Shown: positions 1-12,053, numbered from the stretch's first letter. The stretch: 64,000 bases of DNA from Quillaja saponaria (GCA_029379385.1 CM055615.1:3224001-3288000); one strand, 5' to 3'. Notes: a model not told the origin generated them from the sequence alone. Numbers and translations are program-made.

Positions 1-211
1 AAAGTGTAGGAATAATCTAAATTTGGTAAAATAAAAAATATAAATTTATTGTTTATGATCTTCCAATTGGATAGATTTGTTAAAAAAACCAAATTGATCA
101 CTTACAAATGCAATCAATATATAGACGGCTTTCATTATATAGTAGTGATTTATTTTTCATTTTATTATTTTGTCAAATATCATTTCTCTCTTCTTTCTTA
201 CTCGTGACTTA
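1..211. other. AT-rich spacer at window start
   Basis: No gene or recognisable repeat end is seen. The last five bases (207-211, actta) look like the left target duplication of the TRIM array that starts at 212; the partner accta lies at 4176-4180 and matches at 4 of 5 positions. Confidence 0.5.
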
Positions 212-546
212 TAATAGATTTTAGAATATAAAATCATAATAAATTTTACAAGTATAAAACAAAGATAGAGAGACATAAATGTACGTGTTTAAGCCATAAG
301 GCCTACTTCACGCAAGGAGAGACTCTATAATATTATTTCATGGATTATAGACACTCAAGCTCACATATTCGACTCACTCACTTAATACAATACTGGTGAT
401 TAAATAAGAAATACTAGATAATCATAACTATGAGATAATTGTAATATTAAATAATCATTATAATCTAGTAGTTATTATAAGATAAGATCATGATAATATA
501 TATTATTTTTAACTCAAATCTTTATCTTTATCTATATCCCTTAACA
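212..546 (-). repeat. TRIM LTR copy A
   Basis: This is the left copy of the repeated LTR. It shares long stretches with 3302-3514 and 3870-4175, including the AATATTATTT..ATGG block and the terminal TATCCCTTAACA. It carries an extra segment of about 30 bp near 230-262 that the other copies lack. Confidence 0.75.
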
Positions 547-975
547 CACTCCACAAGAATGAAAGTTCTGTGAAGAACATTCATCTTGACCATACAATAA
601 TGAGCACTCTTTTGAATATTTTTGTGTCTACTCTCTGAATTGAATTCACAGCCTGCTATGTTGGAATGAAAAGGCGTCTTTTGATGCAATATGCGGTCTC
701 TTATAGCATAACTTTTGATGTCTTACTGCAACGTAATGATATTTGAAAGTGTTGAAAAAAAAAACAAAATACCTCCATAGGTAATGCACTGTGGTTCTCG
801 CTATACAACAAAGCGCCTAGCAAATAAAAGCAACTGCAAATTGGCTCAGATCACTAGGGATCGATTACTCATTGGAGCTTCAACGCTTTTATAGTAAATA
901 TTAATAGATTTTATAATATTAAGAGAGACACAGATACACGTAGTTCAGTCATAAGACATTGTCCATGAATGAAAG

Positions 976-3301
976 TGTTATAACCAGATAGTTTTAGAGT
1001 ATATTTTAGAGTACTATACGTAAATTATCATGTTTACATAAATATTAATTTTTACGAAATAAATTAAGATAGTACTTATATATATATATATTCATAGGTG
1101 AATTAAAACCTACCACCAAATTGATTACCTTAGACTTAGATTTTTATTATTATCTTTAATATTATTATTTTTATTTTATGTAAAAGGAAATGAATAAATG
1201 TATATTATAAACTATTCTAACAAAGCTAAACCACTATTCTATATTAAAATAATTGATTTGTCTTCTTCTAGTAATGGGTTAACTGACTTAGGAGGGAATT
1301 ATCTTGATAATGTTGGTGGCTGTGTTCTGTACCTCCATTTCCTCATTTTTCAGCCTTCCTTCCGTCCAAATGTGAGCCTCCTTGGTGGCAAAACGTGTGG
1401 CAGTTGGTGAGTATTCTATTTTCTTTTGTTGGCAAGGAGCTTATGGGTAATAGCTTTGAAGAGTTGAAGGTGGTCACCTGGAACGATTGGCAGCAACTTG
1501 TTGCTGTTGCTTCGTTCCCCCTTGCTTCCAATTTTTCGTGGTGGCGGTTCTGGCCGTGGGGTGTGGGGGGTTTTGGAGTGGAAAATTGGAGTGTTACCGT
1601 GAGTTGATAGGGGTGGAAACCCCCTCTGTTTAGGCAACGATTTGCCGTCTTGTGACCGGCCTGATTGGCAGAAAAAAAAAAATTCATTCCATGATGGTGG
1701 AAAGTTTTGATAGTTTTAGCCCTCTAGCTTGATTGTGTGGATAAGTGATTAGGAATGTTGTGATTTGGGTTTGGCTGCCTCTGTTTTGAGCAGCACTAGA
1801 AAGCCTTCAATTGTTCTTTTCTTGATCATAGGGAGGGCAGTAGAAGAGAAATTCCAAGAAGTAAGGTGTGGCTGGAAAAAAAAAAAAAAAAAAAAAAGGA
1901 TAATAAGAAAAATATATATAAACGAAAAATTGGAAGTAATTATACGAAATACAAATCGAGGAAATGTTTAAATGCGATTAGATATAAAATGTTTCTATAA
2001 TAATCATAGTAGTAGCATGTGAGATATATATATATATATGTTTTGGAATTTTAGAAGTAACAATATAATGATTACTAAGAATAACATATGAATTTGAAAT
2101 TTTCAGCTTTAGATCGTATTGAGGACATTCCAACGCCTTTGCAGACTAGACGAACCGACGAGTCATATCCGTGATCTAGTGAGTGAATTATGTGCTTTAT
2201 AGTTATCATATTTTTGTGTGGAATTATGTGCTTACTTGAATTTAATGAGTTATAATAACTATGCAAATGAAGTGATTTCAGTGATTTAATTGAATGATAT
2301 GTGATTGACGTTGACTGTGGTTGAGAAGGGCCAACTCGTGAAAATTTCCTGAAAAATGGTTTTCATTTTCGAAATTAAAACCGGGTGCAGGTTATTTGAA
2401 CTCGCAAGTTTCTTTGAGTTATCTTGATTCTAAAAATTGTTTTGAAAACTATTAGAGTGCTCAGCCCCAGTGGGATGGATCTTTGGTACGGAGAATAATT
2501 TGGTGTGCGGCAGCGTAAATGCCCGGCAGGGGGTGATACTGGTGTGCGGGGCTGAGTTACTCGTTGGCCTTTTGTTTGTTTAGTTGATTGTGTAATTGTT
2601 GATTGAATTGTATGATTTGGTTACTGTTTTGGGATTGTAAATTAAGTGAACTGTGATTATATGATTAAATAATCACCTACGTATATAAATAGATTTGACA
2701 ATGAGTTGCAACTTATGATATTGGTGTTGTATGATGCTGGTACCCGTAAGGTACATGAGTTACTCACTGAGTCATGGTGACTCACTCTTTTCTTTGTGGC
2801 ATTTTTTTTAGTTTTCAAGAGACTGCAGTTGATCGATATATAGGCTACCTGCCGACTCTGCAACGGCAAGATATATTTCGGTAATCGCACACTTGGAGCA
2901 CAACAGACAGTATTTGCAATCACGTAGGATGTCATGCATGGTTGTATAGATATGCATTGTGAATGTTATGGGGTTGTTCTATTTTGGTTAGGAGCAGAGC
3001 TCCTTTGTATATTTTGTTATTATGAATATTTTGTTATTATGAAGTACTATCAACTTGACACCAAGTTGTTTGTTTATATTATGCGTATGTTCCACCGTAT
3101 GGGGAACCTCTGCCAAAATTTTCATAAATTGCTTTGTGTTTAACTACATGCACCAGATTTTATTTTAATTCTACAACATTTTGATAATATTGATTATAAT
3201 GTATTTTGAAATCGTGATGCATACCACTTGTATATCTAGGGTTACAGGGGTATGGACATCCATTCCTCTGGCCAGTCATACCTTCATTTGAGGGTGTGAC
3301 A
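976..3301 (+). mobile_element. Solo LTR, long-LTR family copy 1 (2326 bp)
   Basis: It begins TGTTATAACC and ends GGGTGTGACA. It is flanked by a perfect 5-bp duplication gaaag (971-975 and 3302-3306). It shares ordered blocks with 45151-49150 and with the minus strand of 56535-59783: the GGGCCAAC block near 2328, the CCGGGTGCAGG block near 2385, the CTCAGCCCC/GGGGCTGAG pair at 2460-2556, the 'gttccac..tatgg' block near 3090, and the terminal block 'cattcctc...gtcata'. No direct internal LTR repeat and no gag-pol is seen, so a solo LTR is more likely than a full element. Long LTRs of this kind are known in the Del/Tekay branch of Ty3/gypsy; that assignment is inference. Confidence 0.8.
1873..1897. 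repeat. Poly(A) run inside solo LTR
   Basis: A run of about 22 A within the long solo LTR. It has no coding meaning. Confidence 0.7.
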
Positions 3302-3869
3302 GAAAGACTATAATATTATTCCATGGAATACAAACACTTAACTCACTCAATACAATACTAGTGCTTTCTATTTATAAGGATTACTACATAATCATAAACT
3401 ATGAGATAATTATTGTATTAAATAATCATAATAATCTAGTAGTTACTATAGGATATCATTAGGATAATACATATTTTAAACTCAAATCTTTATCTTTATC
3501 CATATCCCTTAACACGCCCTTGCAAAATGAAGATTTTGTGAATAACATTTATCTTGAACTATAGGATTATGAGTGCTCCTTATCATGATTCTTAAGTCTT
3601 CTCTTGAAGAGAAATCACAACTACTGTGTTGCAATGAAAAAACATTTTTTGACATAATCATAAAATTGTGGCATCTTACTTTACTGCATAATGTTTGGTG
3701 TCGAAAAAAAAGAACCTCCAAAGGTAGTTGCACGCGGTTCTTGTTGTACAACAAAATGCCATGAGAGAGCCCTTCGTGGTAAAATGCCTAATGACAAATG
3801 AAAACAACTGCATATTGGCTTAAATCACCAGGATCTATTGCTCATTGGAGTTTCAACACTTTGATATCA

Positions 3870-4175
3870 TGATAGATTTTAGAATATAAAACAGATAGAG
3901 AGATGCAGATGTGTGTTCAGCCATAAGGCCTAGTCCACGAGAGGAGAGACAACTATAATATTATTTTATGGATTATAAATACTCAACTCACACACTTAAC
4001 TCCTCACTAAATACATTACTAATGATTCCTATTTATAAGATTCATTAGATAATCATAAACTATAAGATAATTACAATATTAAATAATCACGATAGTCTAG
4101 TAGTTATCATAGGATAAGATTATGATAATACATATTATTTTAAACTCAAATCTCTATCTTCCATATCCCTTAACA
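3870..4175 (-). repeat. TRIM LTR copy C
   Basis: This is the right copy of the LTR, about 306 bp. It starts TGATAG and ends TTAACA on the plus strand, so it reads TGTTAA...CTATCA on the minus strand. The adjoining 3852-3869 holds the primer-site-like sequence. Confidence 0.75.
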
Positions 4176-4187
4176 ACCTATACCATT

Positions 4188-4549
4188 TGTTAACACTAGA
4201 TTGGTCCAATCTAATACAAATGCGAGACTTAGTACTATTCAAGAAGGAACACTTATTATAGCTTGATTAGTAGCTCCCCCTATATATAAAAGCCTAGGGC
4301 TCCAAGGTAAATGGTAGGTCTTCTTATTTTTCTCTCTACATTCATCATATATTTGCTTATCGCTTTACTGACTTAATCATTTGAGTGCTAACAGGTCCAC
4401 CTATGCAAGTCTACCAAAAGCACGTGAGGAGATCTCCTGAACTTAGTCAATTCATTGCAAAGTTACAAAACCTAGGGAGGAAGAGACTTGAGAACCTCGG
4501 GAGGAAACCTCATGATCAAACCTCATATCAGAAAAATCCTACATCAACA
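4188..4549 (+). mobile_element. 5' LTR of a Tat-like Ty3/gypsy-type element (copy X)
   Basis: The segment starts TGTTAACAC and ends CATCAACA. A TATATATAAAAG box lies near 4271, followed by a pyrimidine-rich stretch and 'tttactgactt...gagtgctaacaggt'. Immediately after it (4550-4565) is TTGGCATCGTCCATGG, a diverged form of the TTGGCGCCGTCTGTGGG primer site common in Tat-type plant retrotransposons (recalled family knowledge). The 3' partner is not found in this orientation. Internal sequence continues to the right and is homologous, in inverted orientation, to that of copy Y (5' LTR at 6129-6408). Confidence 0.6.
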
Positions 4550-6128
4550 TTGGCATCGTCCATGGAAAATACATATAAGTTGAGGTTTCTCGACATCCAT
4601 ACAACTTTCCAGCTCTCTAGCTCAAACACGATCTCTTGTTAGTCCTTCCTAAGCTTCCTCAAGAACCACAACATTAGTCAACATCTCAAACGATACTCAT
4701 ACCTCAAATAAAACCTGAATTGAACACTTTGAATTTTCATCTCTTACCAATCCTCCACCACTAGAATATGAAATTGGTAGCACCACAGGCTAATTCAAGT
4801 TTCCTTTTTGGTTTTTTCTCCACCTCTAATAAAGCTAGTTTCAACTTCACTTGCAACAACTCTTCATTGTTAATTCAACAGACTCCAACAGCCCAAAGTC
4901 ACGACCAGGCCACCTATACCATTGCCCACATTACGTTGGTTCATCTCGTCTGAGCCGCATTTCCTCCAGGACTTACATAGGTCTTCACATGCTGTCACAA
5001 GCAGCATGACACCTGCAAGCTTCCATGCGTAGATCTAGATCTCAGGTCGCCAATTCGTTTAAGCTTCTAGGCCTAACCTCAAGTACTAAAATATTGGGGC
5101 CAAAATTGTAAATTTCTATCATATTGGGCCAGTAGTGGAACAGTGTAGACTACAGGGGCACAATTGTTATTATACTAAAGATTCAGGCCAAATGTGAATT
5201 ATATAGATTTATTGGCCTTATTTGTATATTGTCGTAAGATTTGGACCTAAACTTATAAATGCACAAGGTTCTAAACCAATATCGAAAAGAAATAACAATT
5301 ATGGCTATTTTGGCAAACACATGAAAATTAGGGGCTATTTTGTAAGAGTGTAAAGATTTTTAGAGTGATTCCATAAATACAGAAAGATATGGATGAATAT
5401 GGTAATCCGTAAAATACTTTGGCCCTAAAATGTGAATTTGCAAAAGTTTTGGCTAATATGTAAACATCTTAAAATTTTGGGACACGTTTTAGAATATATA
5501 AAACTACTAGGGCTGAATTGTAATATAAAAACCGGGGTTAAGCTTTCCTGGGCCGAGCTAGGCTTCTGGATTGTTTGGCAATTTGGGCTTCTCTGCCCAA
5601 GCTGATCTTTACCGACCCTCGCTGTTATCCTCTTATCCGAGCCTAGCTGATACAGCTAAGCTTCCTAGCTAATCTCTTGGTATGGCGGGCTAAAGGCCTA
5701 CTTGGTTAGGTTGAGCCTATGGGCTTTGTCTTAGGCCTAGAAGCTTGGGCAGGCAGGCTGGAGTGGGAGAGTTATTGCCAAAAGGCAGCTCGAGGTTTTG
5801 TATTTTGCTTTCAAAAACCAATTGTTGAGGTTGGTCTGAGCTTGAGGCATGTTGTGGGGGCTTCAATCCATGATAGGTTGCCGTGAGCAATGGCCATAAG
5901 GTACCATTTGCATGAGAACTGAGGTGATGAAGAGCAACATGTGGGATATGGTGGTGGCCGAGCTAGGTAGATGAGTGAGAGACAATGGGTGTTGGTGAGG
6001 AGGTTTGTAATTGAAGGTTGCCCATCGAATAAAGACCATAAAGCTTGTTACAGTGAGCTGGCGAGCTAGAGAGCTGTGTGGAAGTCGAGAAATTCAAATC
6101 ATATGAATTTTCCCACAGACGGCACTAA
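4550..6128. mobile_element. Facing internal segments of two related LTR elements (X rightward, Y leftward)
   Basis: The left part (from 4550, plus) and the right part (from 6128, minus) both begin with a GTC..TGG primer-site remnant. Each then has a 'tttctcgac..tccayac' block and CTCTCTAGCTC, and each later reaches 'aagcttctaggcctaa' (5057-5073 plus; about 5730-5745 minus). The centre (5090-5530) has a loose pattern of phrases such as 'ggccaaaattgtaaat'. I see no intact gag or pol. Open stretches near 4385-4642 and 4768-4953 show no recognisable domain. Confidence 0.5.
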
Positions 6129-6408
6129 TGTTAATGTCAAATTTGTTTGAGCTGGAGACTTGGTGAGGTGGTCTCCTTAATGCCTTCTCTTACACTCATT
6201 CTTCGGTAGACCTACAGAGGTGGCCCTGAAAACCTGTCAGCACTTTCGAAGCTCAAATTCAGTATATATAGAGATAAAGGGAGAGCTATAAAAATAAATA
6301 TAGATAGAAGAAGTTAAAGAGAGAGAGAACTAAAGTGTGAAGGCTTGTATTTGTAGGGCATTTGTTAAGCCTGGGCTTGTTAGGCTTGAGTTAATATTTG
6401 TATTAACA
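6129..6408 (-). mobile_element. 5' LTR of a Tat-like element, inverted (copy Y)
   Basis: It reads TGTTAATAC...GACATTAACA on the minus strand, about 280 bp, with a TATA-like 'tttatagctctcc' region and CT-rich tract. Directly downstream on the minus strand (6128 to about 6108) is TTAGTGCCGTCTGTGGGAA, a primer site with a few changes. About 280 bp of it is repeated in opposite orientation at 11069-11363. Confidence 0.68.
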
Positions 6409-7630
6409 CCTACAATAATTATATTAAAAGTATATCAATATTATATTAAGAATTAACTTAGAAAAAAAAAATTAAACTCATTTAATATAATTACACATAC
6501 TAAACATTCTATTTAAATTAGTATGCAGTAGTCATGTACAATACGTTCTACGATTTTCATTTTTCTTTTGGACTAGATTTGAATATGCACATTAGTATAA
6601 CCCATTAATTAGAAAAGTCAATTCAATATTAAATTTTCAAATTTCAAAAAAAAAAAAAAAAAAAAGGGTCCAAACACTAAAATCAGTCTCGAGTTATCCA
6701 GTTTTCTTAGCTTCTTTCGACTTATCGATTTTATAAGGTCCAACTACCAAAACAGTTTTATAGTCCAAATTAGTTGGACCTGTCATTTGTATGACTGTTT
6801 AGCCGATTTGACCTTCAGATAAGTCTAATTTTTATAACATTGAAAAGTATTATTTATTCAGTGTTCGTGATAATTTTTTTTACCTTCTTATTAATTAAAT
6901 CCTGTCACATTTATTTTATTTTATTTTTTAGTTCATTCACATAGAATGAAAAAATTTACACATTTTCTTTGTATTCAACTTCATGTAAAGTTATTATTGC
7001 TAATTTATGGACTACCTAAAACGTATTAATTGCCCTACTCAAAAACAAAATTAGAACATTTCTATCGACCCAAGTTAAATAAAATTTATAGGTCAGCTGA
7101 GACATCTATTTGTCTTTATTTTATTTTATTTTTGCATTTGTAGCAATTTTTCTTAAATAGCATAGATGTGTATTTTATTTTAAATTTTGATAATTATTTT
7201 TAGTGCCTTTTTTTCCATTCGATCAGGGTTTTCTAATCATTAGCAACCCTAGTTTTCAATAATATTTTATCTTTTTATGTTAATTTAAGAATTCTCAAAT
7301 TCTCAAATCAATTATGATTTTTTTCCATAAATATGAATAACATAGGATTAAAAAAGTTTAGATTAAAAGAATGAGGAAAAGTGCCGAGAGAAGAAATTAA
7401 TATTCATTGTCCACAAATTTCTACCTTCAAGCTTTTTTCCTTCTTAATTATCATAATTAAAAAAAAAATTAATGATCTTTGTCATGTGTGAATTCTATAA
7501 ATTTTTTTATTTTATTTTATTTTAATAATTACTATAAAATAGAATCATATTTTATTTACAAAATTATAAGAATTTTGTATCATAATTAATTTAACAAGAA
7601 ATGTCAAATGTAATTTACTAAAAAATAAGG
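6409..7630. other. AT-rich spacer
   Basis: Long T and A runs, including an A run near 6645-6664. No coding segment, splice pattern or clear repeat end is seen. Confidence 0.5.
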
Positions 7631-8340
7631 GTATATTTGGTTTGGCTGCGAGGCAAATGCCATAGTCCAAGAGACCAAGACCATAGTCAAAAAGGTTGAA
7701 ACCACTCTATCTCAAAATAATTGTGTTTGGGATGGTCCAAAAATCATGGTTAGAGAAGCTATTTTGTGTACAAATTACCAAAAGAGCATTAGTGTACTAT
7801 ATTAAATACAAAAAAATTAAACATTTTTATATTAATTCAGTTTTGATTTTTAATTAAAGTAATAATTAATTCATTTTTTATTTTTAATTTAATTTAATGT
7901 AAGTTGTGATTATTTTGTTTTTAATTTAATTTTAAGTAATTATTAATTCATTTTTTAGGCTTAATTGAAATTATACTAATTACTTTCACACAAACAAATT
8001 TTATTAAAAAAAATTAAAATTGAATTATTTGTACACTCTTTATGAGTGTTGGAGGGATAAATGTGAAATTTTTCTAAAAGGTAAAGGACAAAAAAGAAAA
8101 AACAGGGATAAGGTTGAAAACTTTTAAAAAGGTAAAGGGAAAAAAAAAACATATTATTAAGGGTAACAAGTTGGATGGATAAGGTCGAAATTTTTTTAAA
8201 AGATAAAGGGAAAAAAATGAAAAAATAAAATAAAATTGTAAGGGTAATAAGTTAGAGGGACAAGGTGGAAATTTTTTAAAAAGAACAAGGCCAAAATAGT
8301 GAGAGAATTGGGTTGGGTTGCGGCACAGCCAAAATGCTTA
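7631..8340. mobile_element. Candidate MITE (PIF/Harbinger-like ends)
   Basis: The left end holds TTTGGCTGCGAGGCAA-like sequence (about 7637-7655). The right end holds TTGCGGCACAGCCAA (about 8318-8332), whose reverse complement TTGGCTGTGCCGCAA resembles the left end. The body is AT-rich and contains a minisatellite at 8048-8295. The 'ggtttggctg' start is typical of many plant MITEs. Exact ends and target duplication are unresolved. Confidence 0.4.
8048..8295. repeat. Degenerate minisatellite, about 70-80 bp units
   Basis: Three to four imperfect units of the form 'gggayaaggt.gaaa...tttttaaaa' followed by 'taaaggg' and 'aagggtaayaagtt'. It lies inside the candidate MITE. Confidence 0.5.
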
Positions 8341-9539
8341 GGTAGGGAGCTTCTTAGACTCAAACAGAAGGACCGCTTGGGCCAAGGGCTGCGTTGCTAG
8401 GGCTGAGCAGCCCAAAGGCCATGTGTAAGATATGTAAAAGTATTTTAAGAAATCTGTAATCTATTAAAATTTTGGGTTAACTGTGTAATTATACAATGAT
8501 TTGGCTAAGATAAAAAATATGATAACAATTTGAGAATATATAAAAGCTTTGAGCCAACTTTGTAAATTTTTGTAATAACATATTAAGTTTTGGGCAAAGC
8601 AATTTAAAAAATATGTTGGGATTGGACTGAGCTCTACGGGTCTGAGCTGACTTACTTCCGGCTAACAGAGCTAGCGAGTTGGACTGCACGTTCTGAGTTG
8701 GTGGGCTGAACAATTTGGGGCAAGCCAGGCTATGAGTACCCAATTTGATTCTGGTTCGAGCTAGGCTTCATAGGTTCGAGCCGATGTGCTGAACAGTCAT
8801 GCCAAGCTTGCAGTTCTGTTTGGTGGGCCAAGTTGATTGACTTGGACGATTGTGTTGTGGATTGATCAAGCACAAATCGAGCTACTGACCATTTGGCAGG
8901 CCAAAGCTTAATAATTGGCCCATATCTTTTGATTATTGCATAATTAGGCCCGAGACTTTAATAATTTACAAAAATACCACAATAATTTCTTATTTTTAAA
9001 TATTGCCCTCTAAAGGCTATATTATACCATAATAGACCTCAGGATCTTATATTATCATATAAAAGACCTCAATAATTTTAGGAAATTGCATATAAGCCCT
9101 AAATTCTTTAAATGGCCTAAAACTTTATAAATTTCATACAAATTGCTAGCAAACTTCTATGTCCTTATAGAATTTCTTGTCAAGCTTGTATTTACATGCA
9201 AATCACCTAAATCGCATGCTTAGCTTTATTTATATCCGTTTAATTAATTAATTACATGTTAATCAACAACAAAAATATTCCAAGCCTTAAAGATATTAAT
9301 TATTCACTGAAGACTCATGAACTCTCCTAAAACACCATAATTGTGGGGCCATCACAAAGATGAGCTGATCACTCACTTAGCAAAATAATTGATATCTTAA
9401 GCATAGTGGACCAATAATTCACCTCGCCTACATCCTACATTTTATAGTCGAATCAAAATGTTAATTGATTGCCTAATGCAACATGGTCGGGTAACCTGCA
9501 CTATATTTTTGACATATTATTGCACATTTATTCAGAAAA
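8341..9539. other. Spacer with retrotransposon-derived phrases
   Basis: Text such as 'gagctaggcttc' (near 8758) and the repeated 'ggcctaaaac..tataaat' style (8440-8620, 8930-9140) resembles 5090-5760. It is probably old internal sequence of Tat-like elements. No coding region is supported. Confidence 0.4.
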
Positions 9540-10910
9540 GCATGTTATTACATGTTTCACCATGATATGTGGCTAACGAATTTTCTGTTGAGATTGGTTG
9601 TGTGGCCATAGTTACAGGAAATTCTTACAAGCAAAGCATAAAGGGAGAGGCATTGCCCCTTACAACTAATCAAAAAGATTGGAAACAAACCCAGGGGAAA
9701 AAATGATTGAGGTTCACCTGGTTGAATCAATGGCCTCGATAGGGAACCCGACCTCCAGTGGTGCTCGCAGTGCTGGTTAGCGAGACCGCAAGGCCATAAC
9801 CTTGTGGTCCGAGCCACCCCTGAGTTTGCCAATAGGAAGTGTAAGGTACAAGGAAGTACACTCCCCGCCCCCCCCACCTACGGACGTTAAAGACAGAACC
9901 CTATGCCGGCTGGGTGAAGCCTTGAGAAGTTAGCAGGATTGATTATGATGTCCAACTCTATAAGTCCACGCTCGGATATATAAATCTCCAAATGTACTTA
10001 CTCATAACGAGTTCGACCTAGTGACCGTATGCCCTATGTAGGACGGGATGAAGAAAATCAGAAGCTCACAACGAGCCTGACCTCATAGAACCTAGATGAC
10101 CTGACGAATAACTAATCAAGGTATAAAAAGTATGAATTAATTACTTCTAATTGTATATATTTGCAAGTGCATGTCTTTTTATTGGCACTGAGAGCCAAAG
10201 AGCTCTACTTTAGGGCAACACGACCTTAAGCCAAGTCTTCCATCTTCACACCAACTGAGCATGGTAACTACAAAAGTTACAGACATTTATAAAACATAGC
10301 AACGAGTACTCCGAGCACATAGCTCGCTCCTACACTATTATTATCTGTCATAGTCATATCATATGAGAAATCTAACATTTCAACAAGATGAGACAGGTTA
10401 CAAGGTACATAGAACAGGGCTACTGACCCGATCTACACGAACAAGCAATCTTCAAAAATAAAACTCAACTTATAACTTGGCGACTTCGACCTCATCCTAG
10501 CCATTCTCATGGCACGAAGAGCTTTCATTTGGCCCTCATCATTTTAATGGTTCAAGAACATGGCAGACACTACATAAACTCTAAATATATCCTTTAATAT
10601 AGGTTTCCACTTATGGCACGAAGAGCTTTCATTTGGTCCTCATCATTTCAATGGTTCAAGAACATGGCAGACACTACATAAACTCTAAACATATCCTTTA
10701 ATATAGGTTTTCAACCCTAGCTAATAGTAGTGGGAAAGCCTTATGCACCCTAGTCGAGTAATTGCATCATATTCTCTATATTGTACTAGCATGATTTTTA
10801 ATCATAAAGCATATTATTGTATAGTTTTACCCTCATATGTGTCCTAACAAATTTTCTTTTGAGATCGATTGTTCGATCGTAGTTGCATGAAAATTTTACA
10901 AACCGAGACA
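9540..10910. repeat. Diverged direct repeat pair (9540-9635 and 10810-10905)
   Basis: Both segments carry the order 'catatta..', 'catatgtg', 'taacraattttct', 'tgagatyg', 'gtagttgcatgaaaattttacaa' or close variants. They lie about 1.27 kb apart in direct orientation. The DNA between is non-coding, with a C run near 9865-9878 and the 104-bp tandem duplication at 10510. Confidence 0.5.
10510..10716. repeat. Tandem duplication, 104-bp unit x2
   Basis: Two adjacent copies start with TGGCACGAAGAGC at 10510 and 10614 and run through 'tcctttaatataggtttyc'. They differ at only a few positions, so the duplication is fairly recent compared with its surroundings. Confidence 0.85.
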
Positions 10911-11068
10911 AAGGAAGTTAGAGCCACAAGCTCACCTCAATGTTGCAAGGCTTGGATCCAAAAGCTCGTTGGCTAAGAAAAAGCTCAATTATCACTATAT
11001 GGTTTTACCCTCAATTGATTTCAAGTCCGAATCACTTCATTCCTTGAACTTGTTTTTGGGGGGACTTA

Positions 11069-11363
11069 CGTTAATACAAATATAAACTCAAGCCTAACAA
11101 TAACTCAAGCCTAGCAAGCACAAGCCCAACAAAAGCCCTACAAGTACAAACCTTCACACTTTAGTTCTCTCTCTTTTTAACTTCTTCTCTCTATATTTAT
11201 TTTTATAGCTCTCCCTTTATCTCTAAATATACTGACTTGAGCTTTAGAGTACTGACAAGTCTCCAAGGCCACCTCTGTAGATCTATAGAAGAATGAGTGT
11301 AGGAGAAGGCATTGAGGAGAGCAGCTCACAGGGTCTCCAGTTCAGACAAATTTGACATTAACA
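11069..11363 (+). mobile_element. 3' LTR of a Tat-like element (copy Z), inverted relative to 6129-6408
   Basis: It starts CGTTAATACAAAT (first base changed from the expected TG) and ends GACATTAACA. It is preceded by a polypurine-like TTTTTGGGGGGAC (11053-11065), the expected mark of a 3' LTR. It aligns along its full length with the reverse complement of 6129-6408, with some small differences. No matching 5' LTR in the plus orientation is seen in the window. Confidence 0.65.
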
Positions 11364-12053
11364 GTAGGCATGATTATATTATATAACTATATTTAATATT
11401 ATAACTATTAAATTAAATGTATTTATAATATTATCAGTTCGATCGCTTATTTGAGAACCAATTTTTTTTCAATTCTATCATTGGTTGATTTTTAGAATAT
11501 TATAATTTTTTTTATAACAGAGTGATGGGAGATGTCTGCTTCCTAACTAATTTACGACAAATGAAAACAATAAACTTTAAATATTTGTATTTGTTTAGGC
11601 TCGACTCAAATTCCATTAATTTTTCGGACAAGTTAAGCTCAAAATTTATTTTAAAACTCACCTAGCTAGTATATGAGTTGATGTTAAATTTTATAAAACT
11701 CTACTAGTGAGCTGATTATATATTTTAATATAAATAATATTATATATATATATATATGTTATTAATTGGTATTATTTAGTTTATAGATTCAGGGAGATGT
11801 TATGTGAAACTCAAATTTTATGGGTGAATGAAAAGTGGAGCTCATTGCCTTTTGTAAAAGCAAAATGTCACGCAATTTTATTTTAGTTTTTTTCTGCTTT
11901 TACCAATTCTTCATACCCTGTACCTTTTCTCTCACTGAATTGTTTGTCTATCTTCCTCCATCATAATCAAATACGAGCACATGACTAATTTTGTTGCAAC
12001 GAAAACACACTTCTACTAAGGCCCAAAAGCTTAAACCCCAAATCTCAAAGCCC
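11364..12053. other. AT-rich spacer
   Basis: Contains a TA microsatellite (11739-11757). No supported gene. Confidence 0.5.

Larger units (their letters stand above)
902..3514 (-). repeat. TRIM LTR copy B, split by solo LTR (902-975 and 3302-3514)
   Basis: The two halves join into one LTR like copies A and C once 976-3301 and one copy of the duplicated gaaag are removed. The half-site at 902-975 matches the start of copy C (3870 onward), and 3302-3514 matches its end. Confidence 0.72.
212..4175 (-). mobile_element. Tandem TRIM-like LTR element (LTR-int-LTR-int-LTR) with nested solo LTR
   Basis: Three similar LTRs of about 290-335 bp (212-546; 902-975 plus 3302-3514; 3870-4175) alternate with two similar internal segments of about 355 bp (547-901 and 3515-3869). 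On the minus strand each LTR begins TGTTA, two of them clearly TGTTAAGGGATATGG or a close variant, and the right-hand copy ends in TCA. A primer-binding-like TGATATCAAAG follows the right-hand LTR (3859-3869), resembling the initiator tRNA-Met primer site TGGTATCAGAGC. A purine-rich tract precedes the middle LTR (minus strand near 3515-3525). No gag or pol coding is present, so this is a TRIM or a derivative made by unequal recombination. Flanks actta (207-211) and accta (4176-4180) fit a decayed 5-bp target duplication. The middle LTR is split by the solo LTR at 976-3301. Confidence 0.75.

Noticed and set aside
1343..1687. 114-codon open frame in the first solo LTR
   Set aside because: Not kept in the other two copies of the LTR family, so it is chance.
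9557..9877. 106-codon minus-strand open frame
   Set aside because: No recognisable domain; lies in retroelement-derived sequence with a C run inside.
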